A stretch of DNA of 64,000 nucleotides. It comes from Chromobacterium subtsugae. Its GTDB lineage: Bacteria > Pseudomonadota > Gammaproteobacteria > Burkholderiales > Chromobacteriaceae. The notes beneath the pieces are model-generated. The model ran no database searches. It saw only the letters and a program-made list of their open reading frames with translations, and was not told the DNA's origin. The translations under genes were made by a program, and so were the position numbers. Positions 32,988 through 43,204 of this stretch are shown here, piece after piece. Location of the stretch: assembly GCF_001676875.1 (NCBI RefSeq), contig NZ_JYKA01000003.1, positions 1 through 64,000 on the forward strand. The letters are read 5' to 3'. Each line of letters begins with the position of its first letter. Within the stretch, counting starts at the first letter, position 1.

Positions 32988-33918
32988 GGATCGCTCCGAT
33001 CAAGATGGCGGCCGCCAGCGACAGCCCGGCCCACAGCCACATGCCCCGGTTGACCAGCCGCACCGCGCGGCCGATGTCTTCATGCGTGGGGGTGGGACCG
33101 CAACCGAGCGGCGGACGTTCCTTCCATTGGCCGTGATAGCGCGCGCCGCCGCCCAGGCTGACGCCCAGCGCGCCGGCGCCGGCCGCCATCACCGGGCCGG
33201 CGTTGGGGCTGTACCAGGTAGGCGCCTGGGCGCGCCAGCAGCGCCAGCCGTCGGCGGCATGGCCCAGCAGCAGATAGGTTAGGGCGGCCAGCCGCGCCGG
33301 GAGATAGTTCAGCGCGTCGTCGAAGCGGGCGGCGGCCCAGCCGAAGTGCAGGTAGCGATCGTTCTTGTAGCCCCACATCGCGTCCAGCGTGTTGGACAGC
33401 CGATACAACACCGCGCCGGGCGCGCCCAGAACCAGAAACCAGAACAGCGCGGCGAAGACGGCGTCGCTGCCGTTCTCAAGCACCGATTCGATGGTTGCGC
33501 GCGCCACGCCGGCTTCATCCAGCTCGCTGGTGTCGCGGCTGACTATCCAGCCCACCCGTTCACGGGCCAGGGCCAAGTCGCCGTCGGCCAAGGCTTTTCG
33601 CACCACTTCGGCGTGCTGGGCCAGGCTCCGAGCGCCGACGGCCAGATACAGCAGGGCGATGGGAACGATGGCGCCCAGCCACGGCAGCCTCGCCAGCCCC
33701 CAGGCGATCAGCGTGGGCGGGGTCAGCAGCAGCGCGATGGCTGCAGCGCCGCGCAAGCGCATCCGCCAGACCGGCTCAGCCTGTGGCGCGGCCGGGTAGG
33801 CCAGCCGCTCCATGGCTTTGACCAGCCGGCCGAAGCCGACCAGCGGATGCCAGCGCGGCGGCTCGCCCAGCAGACGGTCCAGCAGCAGCGCGATCGGCAG
33901 AAACAGTGCGGAATTCAA
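32980..33918 (-). CDS. cbiB: Adenosylcobinamide-phosphate synthase CbiB (CobD)
   Basis: Membrane enzyme that joins the aminopropanol arm to adenosylcobyric acid. The 312-residue protein has several membrane spans and the family motifs [67 protein letters not shown] and [15 protein letters not shown]. The start used is a TTG at 33918 with AGGG seven bases upstream. This puts the conserved N-terminal block at the right place. It is transcribed divergently from cobQ. Confidence 0.93.
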   Translation of the reverse strand: MNSALFLPIALLLDRLLGEPPRWHPLVGFGRLVKAMERLAYPAAPQAEPVWRMRLRGAAAIALLLTPPTLIAWGLARLPWLGAIVPIALLYLAVGARSLAQHAEVVRKALADGDLALARERVGWIVSRDTSELDEAGVARATIESVLENGSDAVFAALFWFLVLGAPGAVLYRLSNTLDAMWGYKNDRYLHFGWAAARFDDALNYLPARLAALTYLLLGHAADGWRCWRAQAPTWYSPNAGPVMAAGAGALGVSLGGGARYHGQWKERPPLGCGPTPTHEDIGRAVRLVNRGMWLWAGLSLAAAILIGAIHA

Positions 33919-34051
33919 CGAACAGCCCTATATAATGGCCGGCCGCCGCTCAGTATTATCCAATGCGCAATTCTGTCGCGCTTTGGGCGGCCGGAATGAA
34001 TCAAGCCGCCATTCTAAGCGTTGTCAGCCATCCATGCGCAGGGAGATCGCC

Positions 34052-35518
34052 ATGACCGCCAAAACCATCATGATCCAGGGCGCCACGTCCGATGCCGGCA
34101 AGAGCGCGCTGGCCACCGGCCTGTGCCGTTTGCTGGCCCGGCGCGGCGTGCGGGTGGCGCCGTTCAAGCCGCAGAACATGGCGCTGAACAGCGCGGTGAC
34201 GGCGGACGGCGGCGAGATCGGCCGCTCGCAGGCGGTGCAGGCGCTGGCCTGCCGCGTGGAGCCGCACACCGACATGAACCCGGTGCTGCTCAAGCCCAAC
34301 AGCCACACCGGCTCGCAGGTGATCATCCAGGGCCGCGCCATCGGCAATATGGAGGCGCGCGGCTATCACGGCTACAAGCCCATCGCGATGCAGGCGGTGC
34401 TGGAGTCGCACGCGCGGCTGGCCGAGCAGTATCAATGCATCGTCGCCGAAGGCGCCGGCAGCCCGGCCGAGATCAATCTGCGCGACGGCGACATCGCCAA
34501 TATGGGCTTCGCCGAGGCTGTGGACTGCCCGGTGATCCTGGTGGCCGACATCGAGCGCGGCGGCGTGTTCGCCCACCTGGCCGGCACGCTGGCGCTGCTG
34601 TCCGAATCGGAGCGCGCCCGGGTGGTCGGCCTGGTGATCAACCGTTTCCGCGGCGATCCGTCGTTGCTGAAGACCGGCGTCGACTGGCTGGAGCAGCACA
34701 CCGGCAAGCCGGTGCTGGGCGTGCTGCCCTATCTGTACGACCTGCACCTGGAGGCCGAGGACAGCATGGGTCTGGACAAGCTCGGCGGCGCATCGGGCGG
34801 CGGCGACAAGCTGCGCGTGGCCGCGCCCGCCGCGCCGCGCGTCAGCAATCACACCGATTTCGATCCGCTGCGCCTGCATCCGCAAGTGGAGTTCACCCTG
34901 GTGCGCGCAGGCGAAACCATTCCGCCGGCCGACCTGATCGTGCTGCCCGGCAGCAAGAGCGTGCTGGCGGACCTCGCCTGGCTGCGCGCCCAAGGCTGGG
35001 AGGAGGCGATACGCCGCCATCTGCGCTACGGCGGCAAGGTGCTGGGCATTTGCGGCGGCCTGCAGATGCTGGGCAAGAAGCTGCACGATCCGGATGGATT
35101 GGAAGGCGAGCCGGGCAGCGGCGACGGCCTGGGCTGGCTGGACATGGAAACCACGCTGGCGCCGGAGAAGCGGCTGACGCGGATGCGCGGCCGGCTGACA
35201 TTGGGCGACGCCGAGGCCGCCGGCTACGAAATCCACATGGGGGTGAGCCAGGGGCCGGCCCTGGCGCATCCCGCCGTTCGGTTTGACGATGGCTCGGTGG
35301 ATGGCGCGCGCTCGGAAGACGGCCAGATCTTCGCCACCTATCTGCACGGCGTGCTGGACGAACCGGCCGCCTGCCAGGCCATCCTGCGCTGGGCGGGGCT
35401 GAAAGAGCCGGAAGCGTTGGACTATCCGGCGCTGCGCGAGGCCAATATCGACAAGCTGGCCGACATGCTGGAGAAGCATCTGGATCTGGCGCTCATCCGC
35501 GACTGTCTGCCGCGCTGA
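34052..35518 (+). CDS. cobQ: Adenosylcobyric acid synthase (CobQ/CbiP)
   Basis: Amidates four further carboxyls of the corrin ring using glutamine. The 488-residue protein has an N-terminal P-loop domain ([28 protein letters not shown]) and a C-terminal glutaminase domain with the nucleophile in [11 protein letters not shown] and a His in YLHGVLDE. The start at 34052 has GGGAG eight bases upstream; a second in-frame ATG at 34034 is less well placed. It is the only plus-strand gene of the B12 region. Its stop meets the end of the convergent EAL gene with one base between them, so no terminator fits there. Confidence 0.95.
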   Translation: MTAKTIMIQGATSDAGKSALATGLCRLLARRGVRVAPFKPQNMALNSAVTADGGEIGRSQAVQALACRVEPHTDMNPVLLKPNSHTGSQVIIQGRAIGNMEARGYHGYKPIAMQAVLESHARLAEQYQCIVAEGAGSPAEINLRDGDIANMGFAEAVDCPVILVADIERGGVFAHLAGTLALLSESERARVVGLVINRFRGDPSLLKTGVDWLEQHTGKPVLGVLPYLYDLHLEAEDSMGLDKLGGASGGGDKLRVAAPAAPRVSNHTDFDPLRLHPQVEFTLVRAGETIPPADLIVLPGSKSVLADLAWLRAQGWEEAIRRHLRYGGKVLGICGGLQMLGKKLHDPDGLEGEPGSGDGLGWLDMETTLAPEKRLTRMRGRLTLGDAEAAGYEIHMGVSQGPALAHPAVRFDDGSVDGARSEDGQIFATYLHGVLDEPAACQAILRWAGLKEPEALDYPALREANIDKLADMLEKHLDLALIRDCLPR

Positions 35519-35519
35519 G

Positions 35520-37664
35520 CTAGAAGTATTCGACGCCGGGCCGCGGCGACTGGTCCGGCCTTTGCAGGATGAAGGCTTCCACCTGCGCCGCCGGCAGCGG
35601 CTTGCACAGCAGATAGCCTTGCACCACGTCGACGTGGATGCTGGTGAGGAAGGTCAGCTGCTCATCGGTTTCCACGCCTTCGGCCACCACCTGCAGGCCC
35701 ATCCGGTGCGCCAGATAGGCGATGGTGTCGCACAGGGCGGTGTCGCGTTCGTCGCTGGAAATATTGCGGATGAACGATTGGTCTATTTTAAGCGTGTCCA
35801 GCGGGAAGCGGGTGAGGTAGGCCAGCGACGAATGGCCGGTGCCGAAATCGTCTATCGAACTGAGCACGCCCATCTGGTGGAATTGCCGCATCATGTCTAT
35901 CGACTGCTGCGGCGACAACATCGCGCAGGACTCGGTGATTTCCAGCTCCAGGCTGCTGGGCGGGATGCCGGTTTGCTTCAGGATGCCGGCGACGAATTCC
36001 GGCAGCTCGTGGTCGGTGAATTGCGCCACGCTCAGGTTCACCGCCATGCGGATGCGGGTTGGCTCCTTGGCCTGCCAGCGGCTGAGCTGCCGGCAGGCTT
36101 CCTGCAGAACCCAGCGTCCCAGCGGCAGGATCAGGCCGGACTGTTCGGCGATCGGGATGAACTGGGCCGGCGGGATCATACCCTTCCGCGGGTGTTGCCA
36201 GCGCACCAGCGCCTCCACGCCCACCACCCGGCCGCTGGCCAGCTCGATCTGCGGCTGGTAGTGCAGCACCAGCTGGTTTTCCTCGATGGCGTGGCGCAGC
36301 TCCTTTTCCAGCTCCACCCGTTCCCGCATCTGCTGGCTGAGGGCCGCCTCGAACACCTGGACGCGGCGCTTGCTTTGCTGCTTGGCCTTGTACAGCGCCA
36401 TGTCGGCGTTGCGCAGCAGTTCCTGGCCGCTGGCGCCGTGTTCCGGACCCAGGCTGACGCCTATGCTGACGGTGATGTTCAGCGTCATCTCGTCGATGAT
36501 GAACGGGCGGGACAGGGCCTCCAGCGCCTCGTCGGCCGCCTGTTCCGCTTTTTCGCGGCTGTGGATCCCGCTGAGCACCGCCACGAATTCGATGCCGGCC
36601 AGCCGCGAGATCAGATTGCCGGCGCCGGCCAGCCGGCGCAGCCGTTCCGCCACTTCGCACAGCAGCAGGTCGCCGACGCTGTTGCCGTAGACGTCGTTGA
36701 TGGACTTGAAGTCGCCCAGATCGATCAACAGCATGGCGAAACCCTGCAGATTGGCTTCCTGGCGGATGTTGAACAGATTGTCCAGCTTCTCCAGCAGGCC
36801 GCTCTGGCTCAGCAGGCCGGTCAGCGCGTCGAAATAGGCCAGGCGGTTGATCTTCTCCTGGGCGGCGACGCGGGGCGAGATGTCGATGTAGCTGACGCGC
36901 AGCAGGCGGCCGGTTTCGCTGGGCAGCTTGCTCAGCCGCACTTCGCAGGGCATGTTGCTGCCATCGGGCCGGGCGATGACGCGCTCGAAAACCTGCACCT
37001 CGCCTTTCATCGCCCTGGCGGCGTGCAGGCGCACGCTTTCGGCAGTAGGCAGTCCGTCCGGTTGTTCCGGCGAATACAGCTGCACCGGCGTCATGCCGAT
37101 CAAGTCCTTCTGCTGCCGGCCAGTCAGCGCCTCGGCCTGCTGGTTGGCGTCGACGTAGCGGCTGCTGTCCAGGTCGTACACCATGATGGCTTCCGGCGCT
37201 TGTTCGATCATCGCGCGAAAGCGCTGCTCGCTCAGCCGCAGCGACTCGGTTTTTTCGTCCACCAGCTTGCTCAGGCGCTTTTTCAGCCGGGCGAGGTCCA
37301 GGTGGGTGTTGACGCGCGCCAACAGCTCGCTGCGCTCGAACGGCTTGCCGATGAAGTCCACCGCGCCGGCGGCGAAGCCGTCCACCTTGGCCTGGGTGTC
37401 GGCGATGGAGCTGAGGAACAGGATGGGGATGTCGCGGGTGCGGGAGCTGGCCTTGAGCTGGCGGCATACCTGCAGCCCATCCATGTCCGGCATGCTGAAA
37501 TCCAGCAGGATCAAATCCGGAGGATGCTTGCGCACCAGTTCCAGCGCCTCGGCGCCGCTCTGCGCGGAGCTTGCCTGATAACCCTCGGTGGACAATAGCG
37601 CCAAGAGCATCATCAGGGTTGTCATGGTGTCGTCAACCACCAGAATGTCGCCTGGCGCCGGCAT
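35520..37664 (-). CDS. Response regulator with PAS, degenerate GGDEF and EAL domains (c-di-GMP phosphodiesterase)
   Basis: A 714-residue cytoplasmic protein. The receiver (residues 1-125) keeps the phosphate-accepting Asp55 (LLDFSMPDMDG) and the Lys in GKPFERS. A PAS domain lies at about 145-270. The GGDEF-like domain (about 275-430) has AGIEF in place of GGDEF, so cyclase activity is unlikely. The EAL domain (about 455-700) keeps GVEALVRW, LEITES, the IDDFGTGHSSLAYL block and VAEGVET, so it should break down c-di-GMP under control of phosphorylation. It is divergent from a hybrid-kinase operon, which probably supplies its phosphoryl group. Confidence 0.9.
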   Translation of the reverse strand: MPAPGDILVVDDTMTTLMMLLALLSTEGYQASSAQSGAEALELVRKHPPDLILLDFSMPDMDGLQVCRQLKASSRTRDIPILFLSSIADTQAKVDGFAAGAVDFIGKPFERSELLARVNTHLDLARLKKRLSKLVDEKTESLRLSEQRFRAMIEQAPEAIMVYDLDSSRYVDANQQAEALTGRQQKDLIGMTPVQLYSPEQPDGLPTAESVRLHAARAMKGEVQVFERVIARPDGSNMPCEVRLSKLPSETGRLLRVSYIDISPRVAAQEKINRLAYFDALTGLLSQSGLLEKLDNLFNIRQEANLQGFAMLLIDLGDFKSINDVYGNSVGDLLLCEVAERLRRLAGAGNLISRLAGIEFVAVLSGIHSREKAEQAADEALEALSRPFIIDEMTLNITVSIGVSLGPEHGASGQELLRNADMALYKAKQQSKRRVQVFEAALSQQMRERVELEKELRHAIEENQLVLHYQPQIELASGRVVGVEALVRWQHPRKGMIPPAQFIPIAEQSGLILPLGRWVLQEACRQLSRWQAKEPTRIRMAVNLSVAQFTDHELPEFVAGILKQTGIPPSSLELEITESCAMLSPQQSIDMMRQFHQMGVLSSIDDFGTGHSSLAYLTRFPLDTLKIDQSFIRNISSDERDTALCDTIAYLAHRMGLQVVAEGVETDEQLTFLTSIHVDVVQGYLLCKPLPAAQVEAFILQRPDQSPRPGVEYF

Positions 37665-37805
37665 CGGCTTCCTCCCTGTTCATGCTATTCCGCTTAACAG
37701 CCTGCCTCCAGTCTAGTTCCTTTTTAAAGCCTTAGTAGTTTCGCTGATTGTCTAAACTGCAAAATTGAATGCGGCGCCGCGCAGGCCTTATCCGGAGAGA
37801 CTCGC

Positions 37806-40800
37806 ATGAAACTCACTGTCGGCAAGAATATGGCCTTGCTGGTGGCCACCGCTTTGCTGGGATTGGCCATGCTCACCGCGCTGGAGCAGTATTTGCTGGA
37901 GAAAGTCTACGACGGCGCCAATTTCGGCAATATCAACGCGGTGCCCAGCTTGAAAGTATTGGGCGAGCTGCGGCGCGCTTTTCTGGAAGTCAATATCCAG
38001 GTCGGCCGCCTCGATTACGACGAGGACCGGGCTTTGCGGCTGAAGATAGAGCAGCGGCTGCAAACCGCCCGCGAACAAGTCAGCGACGCCATCCGCAGTT
38101 ATGAAACCAATGGCTGCGATGGGGGCAGCTGCTTTGCCGACGCGACCGACAAGGATTGGCTGGAGCGGGAAAAACCGGTGTGGCAGAAATTCCAGTCCGT
38201 TCTGGAGCCCATTCTCGCCATTCGCGGCAACGACGCGCAAAGCGTCGCCAACGTTCATCAGATGCTGCTGGCGCTGGACCCGCTGTCCATCCAGCTGCAA
38301 AAAATGATAGACGGCCATATCGACTACAACATGGTGATCGCCCGCAAGTTTTCCGATGAGGCGGCGCAGACCAAGCGCGGCGCCATTCAGCTGACGCTGG
38401 TCATCAGCGCGGCGATGTTGCTGGCGATTGGTTTGTTGGGCTGGCTGACCAGCCGTTCCATTCTCAGCCGGCTGGGCGGCGAGCCGACCGAAGCGGCCGA
38501 TATCGCCTCCCGCTTGGCTGAAGGCGACCTGAGCATGGACATCCGGCTGCGGGAGGGCGACGGCAACAGCCTGATGGCCAGATTGCAGGAACTGGTCGAC
38601 GCGCTGGACAGGCTGGCCAGCCGGGCTTACGCGATCGGCCAGGGCGACCTGAGCCAGGAGGTGCAGCTGGCGTCGAACCAGGACAAGCTCGGCATCGCCA
38701 TCAACGAGATGATACGGATGCTGCGCGGCGCCCGCAGCGAGGACGAGCGCCGCAACTGGCTGAAGGACGGCTATGGCCAGATATCCGCGGCGCTGACTGG
38801 GGACCTGACCACCGAGCAGCTAGCCGACTCGGCCATCGGCATGATAGGCCGCTACCTGGACGCCGGCCGCGGCGTGTTCTACCTGTACCAGGAGTCTGAA
38901 CAGGTGCTGCTGCTGATCGGCAGTTATATGTATACCGAACGCAACCACATCGGCGCCAGCTTCCAGCTGGGCGAGGGCGCGGTGGGGCAGGTGGCGCGCG
39001 AGAGAAAGCCCATCATCCTCGAGGTGTCGAATGAAGACGTGGCGCCCATCGTCACCGGCACCCTGCTGGAGACGCCGCGCTTTACCTACACCTACCCGCT
39101 GCTGCACGAAAAAGAGCTGGTCGGCGTGATAGAACTGTCCAGCTTCGAGCGTTTCGACGACAAAAAGCAGGAGTTCCTGGCCAATGTCGGCGGCATGCTG
39201 GCGTCTTTCCTGTTCGTCGCCGAGCAGCGCGCGCACATCCGCAAGCTGCTGGCGGCCAGCGAAGCGTCGGAAAAGGAAATGCGGCAGCAGAGCGAGCAGC
39301 TGCGCGAGAGCAACGCCAGGATGGAGGAGCAGCAGCAGTTGCTGCAGCAGCAGGCCGAGGAGATGCAGCAGACCAATGCTCAGATGGAAGAAGCGCAGCA
39401 GCTGCTGCGCCAGCAGACCGAGGAGCTGCAGCAGACCAACGCGCAGATGGAGGAGTCGCAGCAGCAGCTGGAGCAGCAAAACCTGGAGCTGGACGAGGCG
39501 CGGCGGCAGCAGGAGGCCAAGGCCAGGCAGCTGGACCAGGCCAGCCAGTACAAATCGGAATTCCTGGCCAATATGTCGCACGAGCTGCGCACGCCGCTCA
39601 ACTCCATCATCCTGCTGTCCAAGATGATGGTCAGCGACGAGGACGGCAAGGTGGAGGGCGAGGCGCTGAAGTGGGCGCAGGTGATCCACCGCTCCGGCGA
39701 AGACCTGCTGCGGCTGATCAACGACGTGCTGGACCTGTCCAAGGTGGAGGCCGGCCGCATGGACGTGCACCTGTCGCCGGTGAGCAGCCGCGATCTGTGC
39801 TCGGAATTGCAAGGCATGTTCGAACACGTGGCGCGGGACAAGGGCCTGAGCTTCACAGTGGAGGACGAGCTGCGGCGGCACTTCGTGTCCGACCCCGACA
39901 AGCTGTCGCAAATCCTGCGCAATCTGCTGACCAACGCCATCAAGTTCACCCGCCAGGGCGGCGTCACCTTCCGCCTCAGCCATCATCCCGACCAGCCGCT
40001 GCCGATCCGGCTGAGCGTCCGCGACACCGGCATCGGCATCCCCGAGGAAAAGCGCAATGTGATCTTCGAAGCCTTCCAGCAGGCCGACGGCTCCACCTCG
40101 CGCGAGTTCGGCGGCACCGGCCTCGGCCTGACCATCAGCCTGCGCTTCGCCCAGATGCTGGGCGGCACCATCGAGCTGCTGAGCGCGCCGGGCGAGGGCA
40201 GCGAGTTCATCGTGCTGTTGCCGGAGGCCGGCGCGGCGGCCGAGCCGCAGCCGGGCCACGCGGCCAGCCATCCGGCAGCCGCGCCGCGCCCGCGGCTGGA
40301 CGCGCCGGGCGACGACCGCGGCGCGGTGAGCCCCGGCGACCGCATCATCCTGCTGATAGACGACGACCCGGTGTTCGGCCAGATGCTGGTCGGCATGAAC
40401 CGCCGGCTGGGCTACAAGACGCTGCTGGCGCAGAACGGGGCCGATGGGCTGGCTCTGGCCGGACAGTACCGGCCGCACGGCATTCTGCTGGACCTCGGCC
40501 TGCCCGACATGGACGGCGCGCAGGTGCTGCATGAAATCAAGACCCGGCCGGCGCTGTCCAGCCTGCCGGTCTACATCGTTTCCGCGCGCGACCGCGACGA
40601 AGCCTTGCTGCAGCAGGGCGCCATCGGCTTCTTGAGCAAGCCCGCCGCCGACCACCTGCTGGCAGCCGCCGAGGCGACGCTGATCAGCGCGGTGGGCAGC
40701 AAGGGCGGCGAGCGCATCCTGGTGGTGGAAAACGGCGGCATCCGCGGCGACGAGGTGCAGTCGCTGCTGGGCCGCGACGGCGGCGCCATCGTGGCGGCCG

Positions 40801-41507
40801 CGCCGGACGCCGACTGGCCGGCGCTGTTGCGGCAAAAGCCCTGCCAGCTGGCCATCATCGACTTGGGCGCCGGGCCGGCGGCCGACGCGCTGGTGACGGC
40901 GGCGGCGCTGCGCGAAGCCGACGCCGCGATCTCGCTGGTGTTTTACGCCGACAGCCATCCCGGCGACGAGGAGGAGGCGGCGCTGCGCGCCTATTCCGAT
41001 TGCGTGATCGTCAAGGCGCCGCAGGCCGGCCAGCGGCTGATGGAAAACGTGGAGCGCTTTTTGCAGGACGTGCCCAGACAGCACGCGGCGCGCAAGACGC
41101 CGGCGGCGGGCGGCGACAGCAAGCTGCTGTCCGGCAGGCAGATCCTGGTGGTGGACGACGACCCGCGCAATCTGTTCGTGATCACCGCCGCGCTGGAGCG
41201 GCACGGCGCCAAGCTGTTTTCCGCGGTCAACGGCCGGCGCGCGCTGGAGTTTCTGCCGCAGCAGCCGGTGGACCTGGTGCTGATGGACATCATGATGCCG
41301 GAAATGGACGGCTACCAGGCGATCGCGGCCATCCGCGCCGACCCGGCCCTGGCCGCCATCCCGGTGGTGGCGATCACCGCCAAGGCGTTGCCGGCCGAGC
41401 GCGAGAAGATTCTGGCTACCGGCGCCGACGACTACCTGTCCAAGCCGGTGGATTACGACGTGCTGGTGGCCAAGGCGGCGCAGTGGTGCGCGGGGCGCAA
41501 GACGTGA
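37806..41507 (+). CDS. Membrane hybrid histidine kinase with HAMP, GAF, long coiled coil and three receiver modules
   Basis: A 1233-residue sensor. TM1 lies at residues 8-28, a periplasmic helical domain follows, and TM2 at about 193-213 leads to a HAMP region. Then come a GAF domain (about 335-475), a Gln/Glu-rich coiled coil of 21-residue repeats (about 480-570), HisKA with His592 (SHELRTPLNS) and an ATPase domain (DTGIGIPEE near 740). Receiver 1 keeps Asp896 and receiver 3 keeps Asp1161. The middle receiver-like module opens with VVENGG and lacks the acidic pair. GGAGAG precedes the ATG. The stop overlaps the GTG of the CheB-CheR gene. Confidence 0.92.
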   Translation: MKLTVGKNMALLVATALLGLAMLTALEQYLLEKVYDGANFGNINAVPSLKVLGELRRAFLEVNIQVGRLDYDEDRALRLKIEQRLQTAREQVSDAIRSYETNGCDGGSCFADATDKDWLEREKPVWQKFQSVLEPILAIRGNDAQSVANVHQMLLALDPLSIQLQKMIDGHIDYNMVIARKFSDEAAQTKRGAIQLTLVISAAMLLAIGLLGWLTSRSILSRLGGEPTEAADIASRLAEGDLSMDIRLREGDGNSLMARLQELVDALDRLASRAYAIGQGDLSQEVQLASNQDKLGIAINEMIRMLRGARSEDERRNWLKDGYGQISAALTGDLTTEQLADSAIGMIGRYLDAGRGVFYLYQESEQVLLLIGSYMYTERNHIGASFQLGEGAVGQVARERKPIILEVSNEDVAPIVTGTLLETPRFTYTYPLLHEKELVGVIELSSFERFDDKKQEFLANVGGMLASFLFVAEQRAHIRKLLAASEASEKEMRQQSEQLRESNARMEEQQQLLQQQAEEMQQTNAQMEEAQQLLRQQTEELQQTNAQMEESQQQLEQQNLELDEARRQQEAKARQLDQASQYKSEFLANMSHELRTPLNSIILLSKMMVSDEDGKVEGEALKWAQVIHRSGEDLLRLINDVLDLSKVEAGRMDVHLSPVSSRDLCSELQGMFEHVARDKGLSFTVEDELRRHFVSDPDKLSQILRNLLTNAIKFTRQGGVTFRLSHHPDQPLPIRLSVRDTGIGIPEEKRNVIFEAFQQADGSTSREFGGTGLGLTISLRFAQMLGGTIELLSAPGEGSEFIVLLPEAGAAAEPQPGHAASHPAAAPRPRLDAPGDDRGAVSPGDRIILLIDDDPVFGQMLVGMNRRLGYKTLLAQNGADGLALAGQYRPHGILLDLGLPDMDGAQVLHEIKTRPALSSLPVYIVSARDRDEALLQQGAIGFLSKPAADHLLAAAEATLISAVGSKGGERILVVENGGIRGDEVQSLLGRDGGAIVAAAPDADWPALLRQKPCQLAIIDLGAGPAADALVTAAALREADAAISLVFYADSHPGDEEEAALRAYSDCVIVKAPQAGQRLMENVERFLQDVPRQHAARKTPAAGGDSKLLSGRQILVVDDDPRNLFVITAALERHGAKLFSAVNGRRALEFLPQQPVDLVLMDIMMPEMDGYQAIAAIRADPALAAIPVVAITAKALPAEREKILATGADDYLSKPVDYDVLVAKAAQWCAGRKT
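39288..39500 (+). repeat. 63-bp tandem coding repeat (21-residue coiled-coil repeat)
   Basis: Near-identical units spaced exactly 63 bases encode the repeated pattern QQ..EE.QQTNAQMEE. The Met codons of successive units lie at 39321, 39384 and 39447. The period of three heptads points to a rigid signalling helix between the GAF and HisKA domains. Synonymous differences between units show it is not brand new. Confidence 0.85.
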
Positions 41508-43204
41508 GCGTCAATCTCCAGCATCAAGGCGAACTGTGCCGGGCGGCGATCCTGGGCCGGCTGGACGCCGCCGACGAGCGCGCGGCCTTGCAGGAGCTGC
41601 TGCGCGGCCCGGCCGACGACATGCTGGAGCTGTGCTTCTACGACGCCGACCTGCTGCCCGCGGAATTGATCGCGGCGTTGGCGGCCAGGCTGGACTCGGG
41701 CGGCAAGCTGAAGATCGTCGCCTACCACGCGCTGCTGGCGCACAGCCTGATGCGGCTGGGGCTGCCGGTGCGGCAGGTGTCCGCCCAGCCGCCCGCGGCC
41801 GGGGAGCGGCCGCCGCTGCGGGCGCTGGCGCTGGCGGGATCGGCGCTCAGCCTGGAGCGCATCCTGCACATCGTCGAACATCTGCCCTTGTCCGATATGG
41901 TGGTGTTCGTCGCCCAGCATGTGCAGGAAAACCAGATCAATCTGCTGGATCAGCTGCTGAAATCGCGCACCGAATACCGGGTGCTGATGCCGCAGCATCT
42001 GACGCCGGCGCAAGCCGGCACGCTGTATGTGGCGCCGCCCGGCCACCACATGCGGGTGGCGCACGGCCTGGTCTACCTCACCCGCGACCGGCAGATCCAG
42101 TTCGCTCGGCCGTCGATAGACGCGTTGTTCGAATCGCTGGCCGGCGAATACGGCGACGGCGTGCTGGCGGTGCTGCTGTGCGGCTACGGCAGCGACGGCG
42201 TGGACGGCTGCGCCGCCTTGCGCGCCGCCGGTTCCTGCGTCATCGTCGAGGACGGCGACGAATGCGCGCCGGCGCGAGTGATGCCGGACAACGCCCGCAA
42301 CGCCGGCCATTACGATTTCCTCATGAAGCTGCCGGCCATCGCCAGCGTGGCGGCCGCGGCGGCGATGGGCGACGCCGCCAGGCCCGACGGCGCGCTGCTG
42401 GAATTGTTCCTGCAGGCGCTGGTCAGCCATTACGGCTACGATTTCCGCCATTACCAGCGCGAAAGCCTGAAGCGGCGCATCGTCAATCTGATGGGGCAGT
42501 TCAATCTGCGCGGCTTCGCCGAATTCCAGCGCGCGGTCTTGTGCGACGCCGCCCTGTTCGAGCGGTTGTGCGCCGAGCTGCCGGTGGGCGTCACCAGTTT
42601 TTTCCGCCACCCGGCGCAGTTGAAGCAACTGCGCGAGGAGATCCTGCCCTATCTGGCCAGCTTTCCGATGATCAAGCTGTGGTCGGCCGGCTGCTCCACC
42701 GGCGAGGAGGCGTATTCGCTGGCCATCGTGCTGGACGAGCTGGGCCTGCTCGACCGCAGCCATCTGTTCGCCACCGACCTGAATCCCTATCTGCTGGAGC
42801 TGGGAGCGAGCGGGCTGTTTCCCAGCGCGCCGCTGGCGCTCAACCGCCAGCACTACCTCGCCAGCGGCGGGCCCAGGCTGTTCGACGCCTATCTGGCCGG
42901 CAACGGGCGCTACCTGGCCATGGACGACAGGCTGCGCCAGCGCATTCTGTTCCACCGCCATTCGCTGACCGACGAAGGCATCTTCAATGAATTCCAGCTG
43001 ATACTGTGCCGCAATGTGCTGATCTATTTCGACGCCGAACTGCAGCGCCAGGTGCTGCGCCGCTTCGCCCGCTCGCTGCACGCGGAGGGTTTTCTGGCGC
43101 TGGGGCCGCAGGACGGCTTGCACCGGCTGGCGCTGGAGGAGGGCTTCGAGCCCTGCCGCGGCGGCAGCCATATCTATCGCATCGGCAGGAGCGCGGAAGC
43201 ATGA
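41504..43204 (+). CDS. CheB-CheR fusion protein
   Basis: A 566-residue fusion starting at a GTG that overlaps the preceding stop (GTGA). The first 90 residues resemble a STAS-like domain. Residues about 105-290 are CheB methylesterase-like. The triad residues appear kept (Ser in LAGSALS, His in VAQHVQ, Asp in CGYGSDG), but the glycines after the serine are replaced by Leu-Ser. Residues about 305-560 are CheR methyltransferase: [36 protein letters not shown] and RNVLIYF. There are no chemoreceptor, CheA or CheW genes nearby, so the methylation target is unknown. It may act on the adjacent kinase. Confidence 0.88.
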   Translation: MSVNLQHQGELCRAAILGRLDAADERAALQELLRGPADDMLELCFYDADLLPAELIAALAARLDSGGKLKIVAYHALLAHSLMRLGLPVRQVSAQPPAAGERPPLRALALAGSALSLERILHIVEHLPLSDMVVFVAQHVQENQINLLDQLLKSRTEYRVLMPQHLTPAQAGTLYVAPPGHHMRVAHGLVYLTRDRQIQFARPSIDALFESLAGEYGDGVLAVLLCGYGSDGVDGCAALRAAGSCVIVEDGDECAPARVMPDNARNAGHYDFLMKLPAIASVAAAAAMGDAARPDGALLELFLQALVSHYGYDFRHYQRESLKRRIVNLMGQFNLRGFAEFQRAVLCDAALFERLCAELPVGVTSFFRHPAQLKQLREEILPYLASFPMIKLWSAGCSTGEEAYSLAIVLDELGLLDRSHLFATDLNPYLLELGASGLFPSAPLALNRQHYLASGGPRLFDAYLAGNGRYLAMDDRLRQRILFHRHSLTDEGIFNEFQLILCRNVLIYFDAELQRQVLRRFARSLHAEGFLALGPQDGLHRLALEEGFEPCRGGSHIYRIGRSAEA

